A stretch of DNA of 64,000 nucleotides, from positions 39,910-103,909 of the forward strand of contig NZ_LT607662.1 of assembly GCF_900095265.1 (NCBI RefSeq). The letters are read 5' to 3'. Made by a program: the position numbers and the translations under genes. The notes beneath the pieces were generated by a model. That model was not told where the DNA came from and searched no databases. It saw nothing but the letters and a program-made list of their open reading frames with translations. Positions 50,257 through 59,546 of this stretch are shown one piece after another; position 1 is the first letter of the stretch, and the number at the start of each line of letters is the position of its first letter. The stretch comes from Janthinobacterium sp. UMAB-56. Its GTDB lineage: Bacteria; Pseudomonadota; Gammaproteobacteria; Burkholderiales; Burkholderiaceae_D.

Positions 50257-50556
50257 ATGCATGCGAACAGGTCGGCAAGGGGAAGGGAAGAGGCATGCAG
50301 GGACAAGCTGCCGTTCAGGCGCATGCGACATCCGCGCTTGACGTTTGCGGTGTGCGCCAGCATCTGGCGCAGCATGGCCGCCCCGTCCCCGTCCCTGGGG
50401 CGCCTGCAGACGATAGCCTGTCTGGCCTTGCTGTTTGCTGTGCTCCCCGCCGCGACCGGCATCGCCACGGGGCGCGCTGGCGTGCCGACGCTGTTCAGCA
50501 CCGTGTGCGGCGTGGTGTCGTGCGCGGCCGAAACCGGTTTGGTGCCCGGCTGGTAG
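50257..50556 (+). CDS. Hypothetical small protein with one hydrophobic segment (doubtful)
   Basis: The ORF encodes 99 residues and starts at an ATG placed 6 bp after GAGGAG. The N-terminal third is basic (MHANRSARGREEACRD), and a hydrophobic stretch TIACLALLFAVLPAATG lies near residue 55. I recognise no family. It ends 7 bp before the convergent DUF445 gene. The ribosome-binding site and ORF are real, but codon and residue composition do not prove a gene. Confidence 0.3.
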   Translation: MHANRSARGREEACRDKLPFRRMRHPRLTFAVCASIWRSMAAPSPSLGRLQTIACLALLFAVLPAATGIATGRAGVPTLFSTVCGVVSCAAETGLVPGW

Positions 50557-50563
50557 ATGGCGT

Positions 50564-51850
50564 TTAAACTGCCTGGCTGACGGCGTAAATGAGCAAACCG
50601 GCCAGGCCGCCCACGATGGTGCCGTTGATGCGGATGAATTGCAGGTCGCGCCCGATGGCCAGTTCGATGCGCTCGCTCATTTCATCCTTGCTCCACAGGT
50701 CCAGCCGGCCGGCGATGAAGGCGCCCACTTCGCCCCGGTAGCGGCGCACCAGCGACCCGCTGCCGGCGACGATGGCGTTGTTCAGCCATTCCCGCGCAGT
50801 CGCATCCGTGCCCAGCACCTGTCCCATGTTGCGCGCCAGGCTGGCGATCGCTTGCGCCAGCATGGGCTGGTCGGCGTGCAGGTCGGCCTGCAGGCGCGTG
50901 CGGATATTGTTCCAGAGATCGCCCAGCATGGCTTGCAGCGTATCGCTGGCGATCAGCTGCAACTGGTAGCGCCGCACGGTCTCTTGCCACTGCGGATCGG
51001 CCTTCAGGTGCAAGGCGCTGTCGGCGATCCAGCCGGCGATGCGCTGGCGTAGCGGGTGCTGCGCATCGACGCGCACGGCGATGGCAAACTTTTGCAGCGA
51101 GGCGATCATGCGCGGCTCATACGCTTTCACGGCTTTTTTTACCAGCGCATTCTCGATCTGGAAGGCGCCCAGCACGAAGTCGCCGATGGCGGCGTGGTGT
51201 GCCTCGTCGTCCAGGTAGGCGGCGCTGCGGTCGAGCATAAAGTCCAGCAGTTCTTGCGGCTTGCCGTCGGCGATCAGCGCGTCGATGCAGTCGGCTGCCA
51301 CGTTCGACAGATTCAGTTGGCCCAGGTAGCCGCTGGCCTGCTCGCGCAGCAGGCGGCCCAGTGTGTCATGATCGGCCATCGCCGGCAGCTGTTTCACCAC
51401 GCCGGCGCTGGCCATGCCCAGTTGCTGCGCGTGGACCTCGTCCACCAGCCAGGTGCCCAGGCGCGCGGCGGGGTCGGCTTGCACGATGCGTTCGGCAATG
51501 CCTTGTTCGGTAATGAAATGGTTTTCCACGAAGGCGCCCAGGCTGCGGCCGATGTCCGCCTTGCTGTTCGGGATGATGGCCGTATGCCACAGGGGGATGC
51601 CGAGCGGGTGGCGGAACAGGGCCACGACGGCAAACCAGTCGGCAATCGCCCCCACCATAGACGCTTCGGCGAACGCTTCCACATAGCCCCAGGCAGGGTG
51701 GCCGCCCCGCTGCGAGCGGGCCACGGCAAACACCAGCGCGGCGAGCAGCAGCAGGCCGACGGCCAGCAGCTGCATGTGGCGCAGGCGTGTGCGCTTGAGC
51801 TGGTCCGTGCTTTGGTCCAGCTGTGCGATGAGGTCGGGGGAAGGGAGCAT
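50564..51850 (-). CDS. DUF445 family membrane protein (YjiN-like)
   Basis: The 428-residue protein has the DUF445 pattern: an N-terminal helix (MQLLAVGLLLLAALVFAVA), then GYVEAFAEASMVGAIADWFAVVALFRHPLGIP, which I quote only as the family's best-conserved segment around residues 60-90. A long helical region and a C-terminal membrane helix (NGTIVGGLAGLLIYAVSQAV) follow. The function is unknown; relatives in other bacteria are inner-membrane proteins. I chose the ATG at 51850; an upstream in-frame ATG at 51883 is possible and neither has a clear ribosome-binding site. It stands alone between a doubtful ORF and an amino-acid permease. Confidence 0.85.
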   Translation of the reverse strand: MLPSPDLIAQLDQSTDQLKRTRLRHMQLLAVGLLLLAALVFAVARSQRGGHPAWGYVEAFAEASMVGAIADWFAVVALFRHPLGIPLWHTAIIPNSKADIGRSLGAFVENHFITEQGIAERIVQADPAARLGTWLVDEVHAQQLGMASAGVVKQLPAMADHDTLGRLLREQASGYLGQLNLSNVAADCIDALIADGKPQELLDFMLDRSAAYLDDEAHHAAIGDFVLGAFQIENALVKKAVKAYEPRMIASLQKFAIAVRVDAQHPLRQRIAGWIADSALHLKADPQWQETVRRYQLQLIASDTLQAMLGDLWNNIRTRLQADLHADQPMLAQAIASLARNMGQVLGTDATAREWLNNAIVAGSGSLVRRYRGEVGAFIAGRLDLWSKDEMSERIELAIGRDLQFIRINGTIVGGLAGLLIYAVSQAV

Positions 51851-51910
51851 GGATGGCGGCCTGCAGGGTTGCGAGACCGCCATCTTACTGCGCTGGGCGC
51901 AGTGACGGGA

Positions 51911-53308
51911 TTACTGTTGCGGGTGCAGCAGCGAACGCCGGCGCGCGTAGCCGAAGTAGATGACCAGGCCGATCACCAGCCAGATGGTAAAGGCCATCCA
52001 GGTGACCCAGCTGAGGAAGGTCATCAGGCCCACGCACAGGATCACGGCCAGCGCCGGCACATACGGCACGCCAGGGCAGCGGAAGGCGCGCGGCAGATCA
52101 GGACGCTTCTTGCGCAGCACCACCACGGCGACGGACACCATGGTGAAGGCGGCCAAAGTACCAATGTTGATCAGCTCGGCGAGGATGTTGAGCGGGATCA
52201 CGGCGGCGATCAGGCCGAAGACGATGCCCACCAGCCAGGTGGCGAAGAACGGTGTGTGGAAGCGCGGGTGCACGGTCGACAGGCGTTTGGGCAGCAAGCC
52301 GTCGCGCGACATGGCGAATATGATGCGCGTCTGGCCGAAGGCCATCACCAGGATGACGGTCGTCATGCCCAGGATGGCGCCCAGGTCGACGAAGCCGGCG
52401 ATCCAGTTTTCGCCCGCATATTGCAGGGCCAGTGAGACGGGATGGTCGACGCCGAGGAATTTTTGATACGGCACGATGCCCGTCATGATGGCCGAGACCA
52501 CCACATAAAGCACGGCGCACACGGCCAGGGAACCGATGATGCCGATGGGCAAGTCGCGCGACGGTTTCTTGACTTCCTCGGCGGCCGAGGTGACGGCGTC
52601 AAAGCCGATGAAGGCGAAGAAGACGAGGGCGGCGGCGCTCAGCATGCCATGGTAGCCGAAGGGCATATAGGGCTGCCAGTTGGCCGGCTGCACGTGGCGC
52701 GCGCCGAAGATGATGAACAGCAGCACCACGCCCACCTTGATGGCGACCATGATGTTGTTCAGGCGCGCCGATTCGCGCACGCCCCAGCCCAGCATGGCCG
52801 TCAGCAGCAGCATGATGACCAGGGCCGGCAGGTTGATGAAGGTCGTCACGCCAGGCAGGGCGCCCGGTGCGGCCGTCAGCGCCACGGGCAGGGCGATGCC
52901 AAAGCCCGACAGCAGCGACTGGAAGTAGCCGGACCAGCCGACGGAGACGGCGGCTGCGGCCAGGCCGTACTCGAGCAGCAAGTCCCAGCCTATCATCCAG
53001 GCGGCTAGCTCGCCCAATGTGGCATAGCTGTAGGTGTAGATGGAGCCGGCCACGGGCACGGTGGAGGCGAATTCCGCGTAGCACAGTGCGGCGAAGCAGC
53101 AGGCGACGGCGGCCACGACAAACGATAGCGACAGGGCGGGGCCGGCCGTCAGCGCGCCCGTGCCGGTGAGCACGAAAATGCCGGTGCCGACAATGGCGCC
53201 TATGCCCATCAGGACAAGGTCGAAGGGCCCCAGCACCTTGGCCAGACCTCCCGGCTTCTTGCTGTGGGCAATCATGTCATCCAAATTCTTGGTTCTAAAT
53301 AAGCTCAC
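51911..53308 (-). CDS. APC-superfamily amino-acid permease (CAT/YfnA-like)
   Basis: The 465-residue inner-membrane permease has about twelve helices. Helix 1 carries LMGIGAIVGTGIFVLTG, the APC substrate and sodium-site segment; SYATLGELAAWMIGWDLLLE and FFAFIGFDAVTSAAEEVKKP are typical of the cationic amino-acid transporter (CAT) branch. It starts with GTG at 53308, with AGGAG seven bases upstream. The exact amino acid cannot be read from sequence. It is probably a single-gene unit, since a terminator separates it from the aga operon upstream. Confidence 0.92.
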   Translation of the reverse strand: MSLFRTKNLDDMIAHSKKPGGLAKVLGPFDLVLMGIGAIVGTGIFVLTGTGALTAGPALSLSFVVAAVACCFAALCYAEFASTVPVAGSIYTYSYATLGELAAWMIGWDLLLEYGLAAAAVSVGWSGYFQSLLSGFGIALPVALTAAPGALPGVTTFINLPALVIMLLLTAMLGWGVRESARLNNIMVAIKVGVVLLFIIFGARHVQPANWQPYMPFGYHGMLSAAALVFFAFIGFDAVTSAAEEVKKPSRDLPIGIIGSLAVCAVLYVVVSAIMTGIVPYQKFLGVDHPVSLALQYAGENWIAGFVDLGAILGMTTVILVMAFGQTRIIFAMSRDGLLPKRLSTVHPRFHTPFFATWLVGIVFGLIAAVIPLNILAELINIGTLAAFTMVSVAVVVLRKKRPDLPRAFRCPGVPYVPALAVILCVGLMTFLSWVTWMAFTIWLVIGLVIYFGYARRRSLLHPQQ

Positions 53309-53453
53309 TGTGTCTCCTGGTAGTTTTTGTCATGGCGCCATTGCCGCCTCGTGAGTAGCACGACGCAGCCAGATTCTAGCCCAGGCGGCCGAGATTCCAG
53401 AAGGAAAACCGAACATTGCTGCGCGCGACTGTCAGTAAGCTTGTCTTGCAGGC

Positions 53454-53484
53454 AAAAAAAAGCCCCGGGAGGATGGACCGGGGC
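53454..53484 (-). terminator. Rho-independent terminator of the aga operon
   Basis: On the minus strand a perfect 7-bp GC stem, GCCCCGG (53484-53478) and CCGGGGC (53468-53462), with a 9-nt loop is followed directly by eight T (53461-53454). It lies 25 bp after the stop of the sugar MFS gene, the last gene of the operon. Confidence 0.9.
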
Positions 53485-53508
53485 CGTAAAGGAGACTGCT
53501 AAAACTAA

Positions 53509-55302
53509 CTACCTGGCAAAATGCGCTTCAATTTCCTCCAGCGTCTTGCCCTTCGTCTCCGGCAGCAAAAACGCGGCCGCCAGGAAATACAGCACGGTGC
53601 AGCCGGCGCCGAAGAAGAACAGCGTCGAATAACCGTGCAAGCCCACGGTGGGCAGGAAGATGGCGGCGATCACCGTCGAGACGAACTGGTTCACCAGCAG
53701 GGCGATGCTCATGCCGTTTGAGCGGATGCGCGTCGGCATCAGCTCGGACAGGGCCAGCCACACGCACACGCCCGGTCCCACGGCAAAGCTGGAGACAAAC
53801 ACGCAGATGGCGACGGCCACCAGCCAGCCGTGGGTGGACGAGGGCACGGGGCCGAGGCTGGCCTTCTCGATGCGCAGCGGCGCCTCGCGCCCGGCAGCCG
53901 GGTCGGCGAAGGGGTTCAGGTGCAGCTTGCGGAAAAAGACGCCGATCACGCTGTCGGCTTGTACGGCGTCTGCGCGGGCGATGGACACCTGGCGCAGCAC
54001 GGGATCGTCGCTGCGCAGGCTTTTGACATTCGTGAACGGGCCGTAGGCGTAGGCGATGGTCAGCTGCTGCGGCGTGCCGTCTGCGGCCGCGCCCAGGGCC
54101 GACAGGGTGGCTGCATCGAGGTGTACGGCCAGGCCGTCGTTCTGGATCTGGGCGGCGATGGCGGGCCGCACGTCGGCCAGATGCGCTTCGGCGCCGCGGA
54201 ACAGCAAGCCGGCCGCCAGCAGCGAGACGACGATGCCGCCCGTGCCCAGCATCAGCAGGAATTTGCGGCCCTTGCGGTCCACCAGCAGCACGGCCACCAC
54301 CGTCATCACGGCATTCAATACCTTCAGCAGCACGTCGGCCATATTGGCCGAGGCGCCCGACAGGCCCGCCTGGTTGAGGATATTGACGACATAGGCAAGG
54401 ATGGAATTGATGCCTGTCGCCTGGGTGCAGGCGAGGATCAGACAGGCCAGCAGGAAGGGCAGTACATAGCGGCGGCTCAGCAGCGGATCTTTCGCCTTGG
54501 CCCTGCCGCCCGCCTTGGCGGCGTTTTCGGGCGTAGCCTGCATTTCGCGCAGTTCCAGTTCGGCCATGGCGGGCAATCGCGTGCGCAGCAGCGCCTGGCG
54601 CGCCTGCTCGATGCGGCCGCGTTGCGCCAGCCAGCGCGGCGATTCGGCCAGCAGCAGGGCGCCGACGCTAAACACCAGGCCAGGCGTCAGGCAGACCCAG
54701 AAGATGCTGCGCCAGGCGTGGTCCTTGGCCGTGAAGATGGCGGCGATGCGCTCCGCTTCCGGCAAGGCTTGCGCCGCCTGCGTGGCCGTTTCCACCGTCT
54801 GCGCCTGCAGCAGGCCGATCAGGGCGGCCGCCACCAGGCCGATGGTCAGCAGCAGCTGGAACAGGGCCGCACCGCGTCCACGCTGTTGCGCTGGCAGGCA
54901 TTCGGCCAGGTACAGGGGCACGACGACGCCGATCAGGCCGCCGCTGACGCCTTGCAGCAGGCGGCCCAGCAGCAGCGGCGTGTAACCGTCGGCCAGCGCG
55001 ATCAGCGGGATGCTGGCGCTGAACAGGGCGCCGGCCAGGAACATCACCCAGCGCCGGCCCAGCAGGTCGGCCAGGGCGCCGGCGAACAGGGACGAGAGGA
55101 CTGAGCCCAATAGCACGGCGGCGACGATAAAACTCAGTTGCTGGGCCGTCAGTTTCCAGGCCACAGAGGCCGTCGATTCCAGGTAGGGCAGGGCGCCGGC
55201 GATGATGCCGATGTCTATGCCGTACAGCAATCCCCCCATGCCGGCAATAAATAGCAGGTAGCGCATGGCCCACACGGGGGCCTTGTGTGACGTGTCGTGC
55301 AT
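53509..55302 (-). CDS. Sugar-porter-family MFS transporter with large inserted loop (putative amino-sugar permease)
   Basis: The 597-residue transporter of the MFS sugar-porter family has twelve helices. Signatures are GALADLLGRRWVMF, SPRWLAQRGR, DRKGRKFLL and the final PETKGKTLEEIE. Between helices 9 and 10 there is an extra hydrophilic stretch of about 120 residues (about 369-491), and the loop between helices 5 and 6 is also long; ordinary sugar porters are about 460 residues. As last gene of the aga operon it is the best candidate for uptake of N-acetylgalactosamine or a related amino sugar across the inner membrane. Confidence 0.88.
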   Translation of the reverse strand: MHDTSHKAPVWAMRYLLFIAGMGGLLYGIDIGIIAGALPYLESTASVAWKLTAQQLSFIVAAVLLGSVLSSLFAGALADLLGRRWVMFLAGALFSASIPLIALADGYTPLLLGRLLQGVSGGLIGVVVPLYLAECLPAQQRGRGAALFQLLLTIGLVAAALIGLLQAQTVETATQAAQALPEAERIAAIFTAKDHAWRSIFWVCLTPGLVFSVGALLLAESPRWLAQRGRIEQARQALLRTRLPAMAELELREMQATPENAAKAGGRAKAKDPLLSRRYVLPFLLACLILACTQATGINSILAYVVNILNQAGLSGASANMADVLLKVLNAVMTVVAVLLVDRKGRKFLLMLGTGGIVVSLLAAGLLFRGAEAHLADVRPAIAAQIQNDGLAVHLDAATLSALGAAADGTPQQLTIAYAYGPFTNVKSLRSDDPVLRQVSIARADAVQADSVIGVFFRKLHLNPFADPAAGREAPLRIEKASLGPVPSSTHGWLVAVAICVFVSSFAVGPGVCVWLALSELMPTRIRSNGMSIALLVNQFVSTVIAAIFLPTVGLHGYSTLFFFGAGCTVLYFLAAAFLLPETKGKTLEEIEAHFAR

Positions 55303-55339
55303 GAAAACTCCGGGACGGGGTTGAGGTTGGGGGCTGGGT

Positions 55340-56434
55340 CTAGCGGGTGGAAAGATCGATGGCCGCGCCTTCGACGAAGACGGACACGGGCTGTAGTGCT
55401 GAATCGAGGACGACGATATCGGCCCAGGCGCCCGGTGCCAATCGGCCCCGTTCGGATTCGCCCAGGTAGTCGGCCGGGTACAGCGACAAACGGTTCGAGG
55501 CGTCGGCCAGGTCCAGGCCCAGTTCGACGAAATTGCGCAGCGCCTGATCCATGGTCAGCACGCTGCCGGCCAGCGAACCCGTGGCCAGGCGCACGCAGCC
55601 CAGGCATTTGTAGACGCGCTGCGTGCCAAGGCCGTATTCGCCGTCGGGCATGCCGGTGGCCGAGGTGGCGTCCGTCACGCCATACAGGCGCGGAATGGCG
55701 CGCAGGGCTGCGCGCAGGGCGCCCTTGGCCACGTGCTGCAGGTCGGGGATGATTTCCGCGTATTCGGCATGCGCCAGCGCTGCGCCCACCATGCCGGGGT
55801 CGTAATGGGTCATGCCCGTCATGCCGTTATACAGGTGGGTAAAACCGGAGACGCCGGCCTTCAGCGCCGCCACGCCTTCGTCATACGTGCCGGCGCTGTG
55901 GCCGATCTGCACGCGGATGCCCATCGCCGCCAGTTGCGGAATCAGTTCCAGGTGGCCGGGGATTTCCGGCGCCATGGTGAGCACCTTGATGGGGGCGATG
56001 GCGTGAAAGCGCTGCACCAGCGCCAGGCTGGCTTGCACCACGTCGGGCGGCTGCGCGCCCAGGCGGTGCAGGTTCAAAAACGGTCCTTCCAGGTGCACGC
56101 CCAGCATGCGCGCGCCATTGGCCGGGCGCTCGGCGATGACGCCGGCCAGGCCTTGCAGGGCGCGCAGGATAGACGGCTCTTTCGCCGTCAGGGTAGTGCC
56201 CAGCAGGGCCGTGGTGCCGTGGCGCGCATGCACCTGCGCCACGGTGGCGCCAGCGTTTGCGCCTTCCATGATGTCGACACCGGCCGCGCCATGCACGTGC
56301 AGGTCGATGAAGCCGGGCAGAATGGTCAGCGCGCTGTCGGCGGCAGGGTCTTCTTGTATCTGGACGATACGCTGGTCAAAAGTGATGGTGCCCGTGATCC
56401 AGCCAGATGGGGTAAGGATTCTGCCGCTCAGCAT
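55340..56434 (-). CDS. agaA: N-acetylgalactosamine/N-acetylglucosamine-6-phosphate deacetylase
   Basis: The 364-residue amidohydrolase of the NagA/AgaA family removes acetate from an N-acetylhexosamine 6-phosphate. Visible metal and catalytic residues are the HVHG motif at 46-49, E116 in HLEGPF, H179 in IGHSAGT, H200 in FTHLYNGM, and the catalytic D255 in VTDATSATG. NagA and AgaA cannot be separated by motif; I favour AgaA because its operon encodes AgaS and AgaZ. It starts 3 bp after the agaR stop, and the MFS gene follows after 37 bp. Confidence 0.88.
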   Translation of the reverse strand: MLSGRILTPSGWITGTITFDQRIVQIQEDPAADSALTILPGFIDLHVHGAAGVDIMEGANAGATVAQVHARHGTTALLGTTLTAKEPSILRALQGLAGVIAERPANGARMLGVHLEGPFLNLHRLGAQPPDVVQASLALVQRFHAIAPIKVLTMAPEIPGHLELIPQLAAMGIRVQIGHSAGTYDEGVAALKAGVSGFTHLYNGMTGMTHYDPGMVGAALAHAEYAEIIPDLQHVAKGALRAALRAIPRLYGVTDATSATGMPDGEYGLGTQRVYKCLGCVRLATGSLAGSVLTMDQALRNFVELGLDLADASNRLSLYPADYLGESERGRLAPGAWADIVVLDSALQPVSVFVEGAAIDLSTR

Positions 56435-56437
56435 GTG

Positions 56438-57205
56438 TTATTCCGCTATAAAAAGTTCGATGCCCAGCTTTTGCAGCCCTTCGCGGTATTCCTGGCTGAT
56501 GCTGGCATCGGTGATGACGGTATCGACCCGGTCCAGCTGCACGATGCGGTGCAGGCTGACGCGGCCGAACTTGGAGGCGTCCGTGAGGACGATGATTTTC
56601 TTGGCCCGTTCCACCATCTTGTGGTTCAGGCTTGCTTCCGCTTCGTGGTGGGTGGTGACGCCAAACTGCAGGTCGAAGCCGTCCACGCCCAAAAACAGCT
56701 TGTCGAAGCTGTACGCTTGCAAGCAGGTTTCGGCCTGGCTGCCCTGGATCGACAGCGACTGCTTGCGCAGCAGGCCGCCCGTCAGGATCAGGTCCACGCC
56801 GGGCGCGTCGGCCAGTTCCCACGCGATGTTGAGGCCATTCGTGGCCACCGTCACGCCCGTTGCGTCGCGCAAATGGCGCGCCAGCGAGATGGTGGTGGTA
56901 CCCGAATCGATGATGATGTTGTCGCCCGGTTCCACCAGCCGCGCCGCATAGGCGCCGATGCGCTCCTTCTGCTCGTGGTTGATGGCATCCTTCTGGCGTA
57001 TCGTGTGCTCCGGCGGGGGCGTGCGCGTCAGGGTCGCGCCGCCGTGGCTGCGCGTGGCCATGCCTTGCGCTTCCAGCGCATTCAAGTCGCTGCGGATGGT
57101 GACCGCGGACACGCCGAGCTTTTCCACCAAGTCGCTCACTTGCACCGAGCCTTGCTGGGCAAGCATTTGGAGGATGGATTCACGGCGTTGGCTGGTATTT
57201 CGCAT
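56438..57205 (-). CDS. agaR: DeoR-family transcriptional repressor AgaR
   Basis: The 255-residue regulator has an N-terminal DeoR helix-turn-helix (about 5-60: RRESILQMLAQQGSVQVSDL, then VSAVTIRSDLNALEAQG) and a C-terminal sugar-phosphate sensor domain with DSGTTTISLARHL, TNGLNIAWEL and LTGGLLRKQ, ending with LFLGVDGFDLQFGVTTHHEA, which is very like AgaR of E. coli. It sits inside the operon it should control, between agaZ and agaA. The direct-repeat boxes at 60717-60752 and 60941-60953 are its likely operators; the inducer should be a phosphorylated amino sugar. Confidence 0.9.
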   Translation of the reverse strand: MRNTSQRRESILQMLAQQGSVQVSDLVEKLGVSAVTIRSDLNALEAQGMATRSHGGATLTRTPPPEHTIRQKDAINHEQKERIGAYAARLVEPGDNIIIDSGTTTISLARHLRDATGVTVATNGLNIAWELADAPGVDLILTGGLLRKQSLSIQGSQAETCLQAYSFDKLFLGVDGFDLQFGVTTHHEAEASLNHKMVERAKKIIVLTDASKFGRVSLHRIVQLDRVDTVITDASISQEYREGLQKLGIELFIAE

Positions 57206-57240
57206 GGTGGCGGGCTCAGTAAAAAATGAAAATACCGAGC

Positions 57241-58587
57241 TTAACAGATTGCCGCTGCGGCAATGGCAGCCACCGCCGCATTGCGGTTGCAGGCACGCGC
57301 ATATTGCCCCAGCAAGCTGCCGATCTTGTGCTCGATCAAAGCCGGCGCTTTGGCCTGCAGGCTGCCCTGCACCACGGCCAGATACTGTTCCGGCAAATGC
57401 TGGCTCAACAGCGGCAGCGGTAACGCTACGCTATCCAGATTGGCCAGCAGCTTGTCGACGGCGGCCGCCACCGCCGGCTCGCCCCAGTAATAGCGGCAAC
57501 GGTCGCTCAAGCCGTAGCGGCGCATCAATCGCTGTTCGTCAGGCGTGCCCAGGTAATGCTTGATCCAGTTCTTCGGCTTGGCCAGCATCACGTCGTCGAG
57601 CACCTGCATCAGTTGCGACGTGGCGTGCGCCGGCAGCAGTTCTTCTTCGATCTGGCACAGGGCGTACAGCGCCTCGCGCAGGGCGAAGGTGGCGGCCGGG
57701 CCCACTTTCAGGATGGCGAAATGGTCGCGCACCATGGCGTGCAAAGCGGACTCGCGCTGGTAGTCGGTGGAGTGGGCCTCGAACACCAGGCCAGGCTGCT
57801 CGGCCACGAAGGCCGACAGCTCGGCGGCGGCCGGCGCGTCGTAGTGCTGGATGCTGTTCTGGTCGAAATCGACGCCCGGCTGCACCACCATGGCAATCAC
57901 ACGGCGCCAGGCGCCATGCAGTTCCTTGTCGAGGAAGGCGCGGCGGTGCACGTCGAGGGTGCGGCGCGCCGCTTGCGGGCTGGTGACGGCGCCGGCTTGC
58001 GCCAGCGACGCTTCGCCACCGGGAATCGGCACTTCCGTGCCGATCACGTAGACGGGCGGCGCGAAGCCGGCGGCGGCCGCTGCCGCTTCGGCGACGATGC
58101 ACAGGCGCGCCGAACGGGCAGCCACGGTTTCATCGTCGAGTTGCGAAGGATCATCGGCGCAGCGCATGCTGCAATCGAGGTGGATCTTGTGGAAACCGGC
58201 CGCTGCATACGCGGCGATCAGGGTTTCGGCGTGTTCCATGGCGGTGGCCGCATCGAGGTGCTGCCAGGCGTTCGGGCCCAGATGGTCGCCACCCAGCACC
58301 AGGCGGCTGGCGGGGAAACCCTGTTCGCGGGCCAGTGCCAGCATGGTGTCGCGGAAAACGGCCGGCGTCATGCCCGTGTAGCCGCCGAACTGGTCGACCT
58401 GGTTCGAGGTTGCTTCGACCAGCAGTACGGTGTCGTATTCGCTGGCCACCCGCATGGCGGCGCGCAGCACGCTCGGATGGCTGCAGCAGACGGCGTACAG
58501 TCCCACGCGTTCGCCGCGGCGGTGCGCCTTGATCACTTGCTGGATGGGGGACAAGGTAAAAGTCGGGTTTTCCGCTTGCTTCATCAT
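57241..58587 (-). CDS. agaZ: AgaZ/KbaZ/GatZ-family tagatose-bisphosphate pathway protein
   Basis: The 448-residue protein of the GatZ/KbaZ family has GLYAVCCSHPSVLRAAM, LLVEATSNQVDQFGGYTGM, LGGDHLGPNAWQ and YVIGTEVPIPGGE. In enterobacteria this is the non-catalytic, chaperone-like subunit of tagatose-1,6-bisphosphate aldolase; a tagatose-6-phosphate kinase role has also been proposed for some relatives. The catalytic aldolase subunit (KbaY/AgaY) and a PfkB-type kinase are not in the window. The start overlaps the agaK stop (ATGA). Its presence, with AgaS, points to galactosamine rather than glucosamine catabolism. Confidence 0.9.
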   Translation of the reverse strand: MMKQAENPTFTLSPIQQVIKAHRRGERVGLYAVCCSHPSVLRAAMRVASEYDTVLLVEATSNQVDQFGGYTGMTPAVFRDTMLALAREQGFPASRLVLGGDHLGPNAWQHLDAATAMEHAETLIAAYAAAGFHKIHLDCSMRCADDPSQLDDETVAARSARLCIVAEAAAAAAGFAPPVYVIGTEVPIPGGEASLAQAGAVTSPQAARRTLDVHRRAFLDKELHGAWRRVIAMVVQPGVDFDQNSIQHYDAPAAAELSAFVAEQPGLVFEAHSTDYQRESALHAMVRDHFAILKVGPAATFALREALYALCQIEEELLPAHATSQLMQVLDDVMLAKPKNWIKHYLGTPDEQRLMRRYGLSDRCRYYWGEPAVAAAVDKLLANLDSVALPLPLLSQHLPEQYLAVVQGSLQAKAPALIEHKIGSLLGQYARACNRNAAVAAIAAAAIC

Positions 58588-59546
58588 GTTGACGCCTTTG
58601 TATGTTGTCGTATCAAAAGGGCCGCGCCGCGCGCGCCGCCGGCGTCGCCAAAGCGGGGTGGCAAAATGGGTGGCACGTGCACGCCGGGGAACAGGTGGCG
58701 CTTCACTGCAGCCGGCAGCTTGTCATACAGGTGCGGCAGCTTGGACAGGCCGCCACCGAGCACGATCACGTGCGGGTCGTAGGCCAGCACCAGGCCTGCC
58801 AGCGCGTGGCCCAGCACGTCGAGGTGCACGGTCACCGTGCGCTGGGCCACGGCGTCGCCCATGTTGGCGCGCGCAATAATGGCCAGCGTGGCCAGCGGCT
58901 CTGTGCCTTCGCCGCCGAAATGCGCATATAACTTGCTCATGGCGGGGCCGGAGACATAGCGCTCCAGGCAGCCCGTTTTGCCGCATGGGCAGCGGTAGTC
59001 GGCCAGGCCATGCTGCGCCAGCAGGGTGGCGGGCAGGCTCCAGTGACCCCATTCGCCGGCCACGCCGTTAAAGCCGCGCAGCAGCTGGCCGCCCACGCAG
59101 TAGCCGCCGCCGGCGCCCGTGCCGAGTATGGCGCCGAACATGCTGGCGGCATGGTCGGCCGCGCCGCCCTGCGCTTCCGACAGGGCGAAACACTGGCAAT
59201 CGTTGCCGATGGCGACAGGGCGTAGCAAGGCTTGCTGCAGGGTTTGCGCCACCAGCCGGCCGTTCAGGGCTGGCACATTCGAGCTCAGTTGGCGGCCGCT
59301 GGCGCTGTCGATCACGCCGGGCAGGCCGATGCCGACAGGCGCCGTCGCGCCCACGGCGGCGTCGCCGTGCGCCACCAGATCGACGATGGCTTGCACGAAG
59401 GCGGCAAAATCGTCGCCCGGCGTGGCCACCCGTTCGCGGTACACTTCCGTCAGCGCGCCGTCGCGGTCGGCAAAGGCGACCAGTTCCATCTTGCTGCCGC
59501 CGATGTCGATGCCGTGGTAAGCCGCTATGTGATTAGAATTGCTCAT
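58584..59546 (-). CDS. agaK: ROK-family amino-sugar kinase (probable GalNAc kinase)
   Basis: The 320-residue ROK sugar kinase has the phosphate loop GIDIGGSKMELV near the N-terminus, the sugar-binding AIGNDCQCFALSE, the catalytic-region GILGTGAGGG-like loop (AILGTGAGGGYCVGG), EWGHW, and the zinc motif CPCGKTGCLE. Upstream in-frame Met codons exist, but the family N-terminus fits the ATG at 59546 (or 59552). It overlaps the end of agaS by 14 bp. In this operon, with a non-phosphorylating MFS porter, it should phosphorylate the imported N-acetylhexosamine at C6. Glucose or GlcNAc specificity cannot be ruled out. Confidence 0.88.
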   Translation of the reverse strand: MSNSNHIAAYHGIDIGGSKMELVAFADRDGALTEVYRERVATPGDDFAAFVQAIVDLVAHGDAAVGATAPVGIGLPGVIDSASGRQLSSNVPALNGRLVAQTLQQALLRPVAIGNDCQCFALSEAQGGAADHAASMFGAILGTGAGGGYCVGGQLLRGFNGVAGEWGHWSLPATLLAQHGLADYRCPCGKTGCLERYVSGPAMSKLYAHFGGEGTEPLATLAIIARANMGDAVAQRTVTVHLDVLGHALAGLVLAYDPHVIVLGGGLSKLPHLYDKLPAAVKRHLFPGVHVPPILPPRFGDAGGARGAALLIRQHTKAST

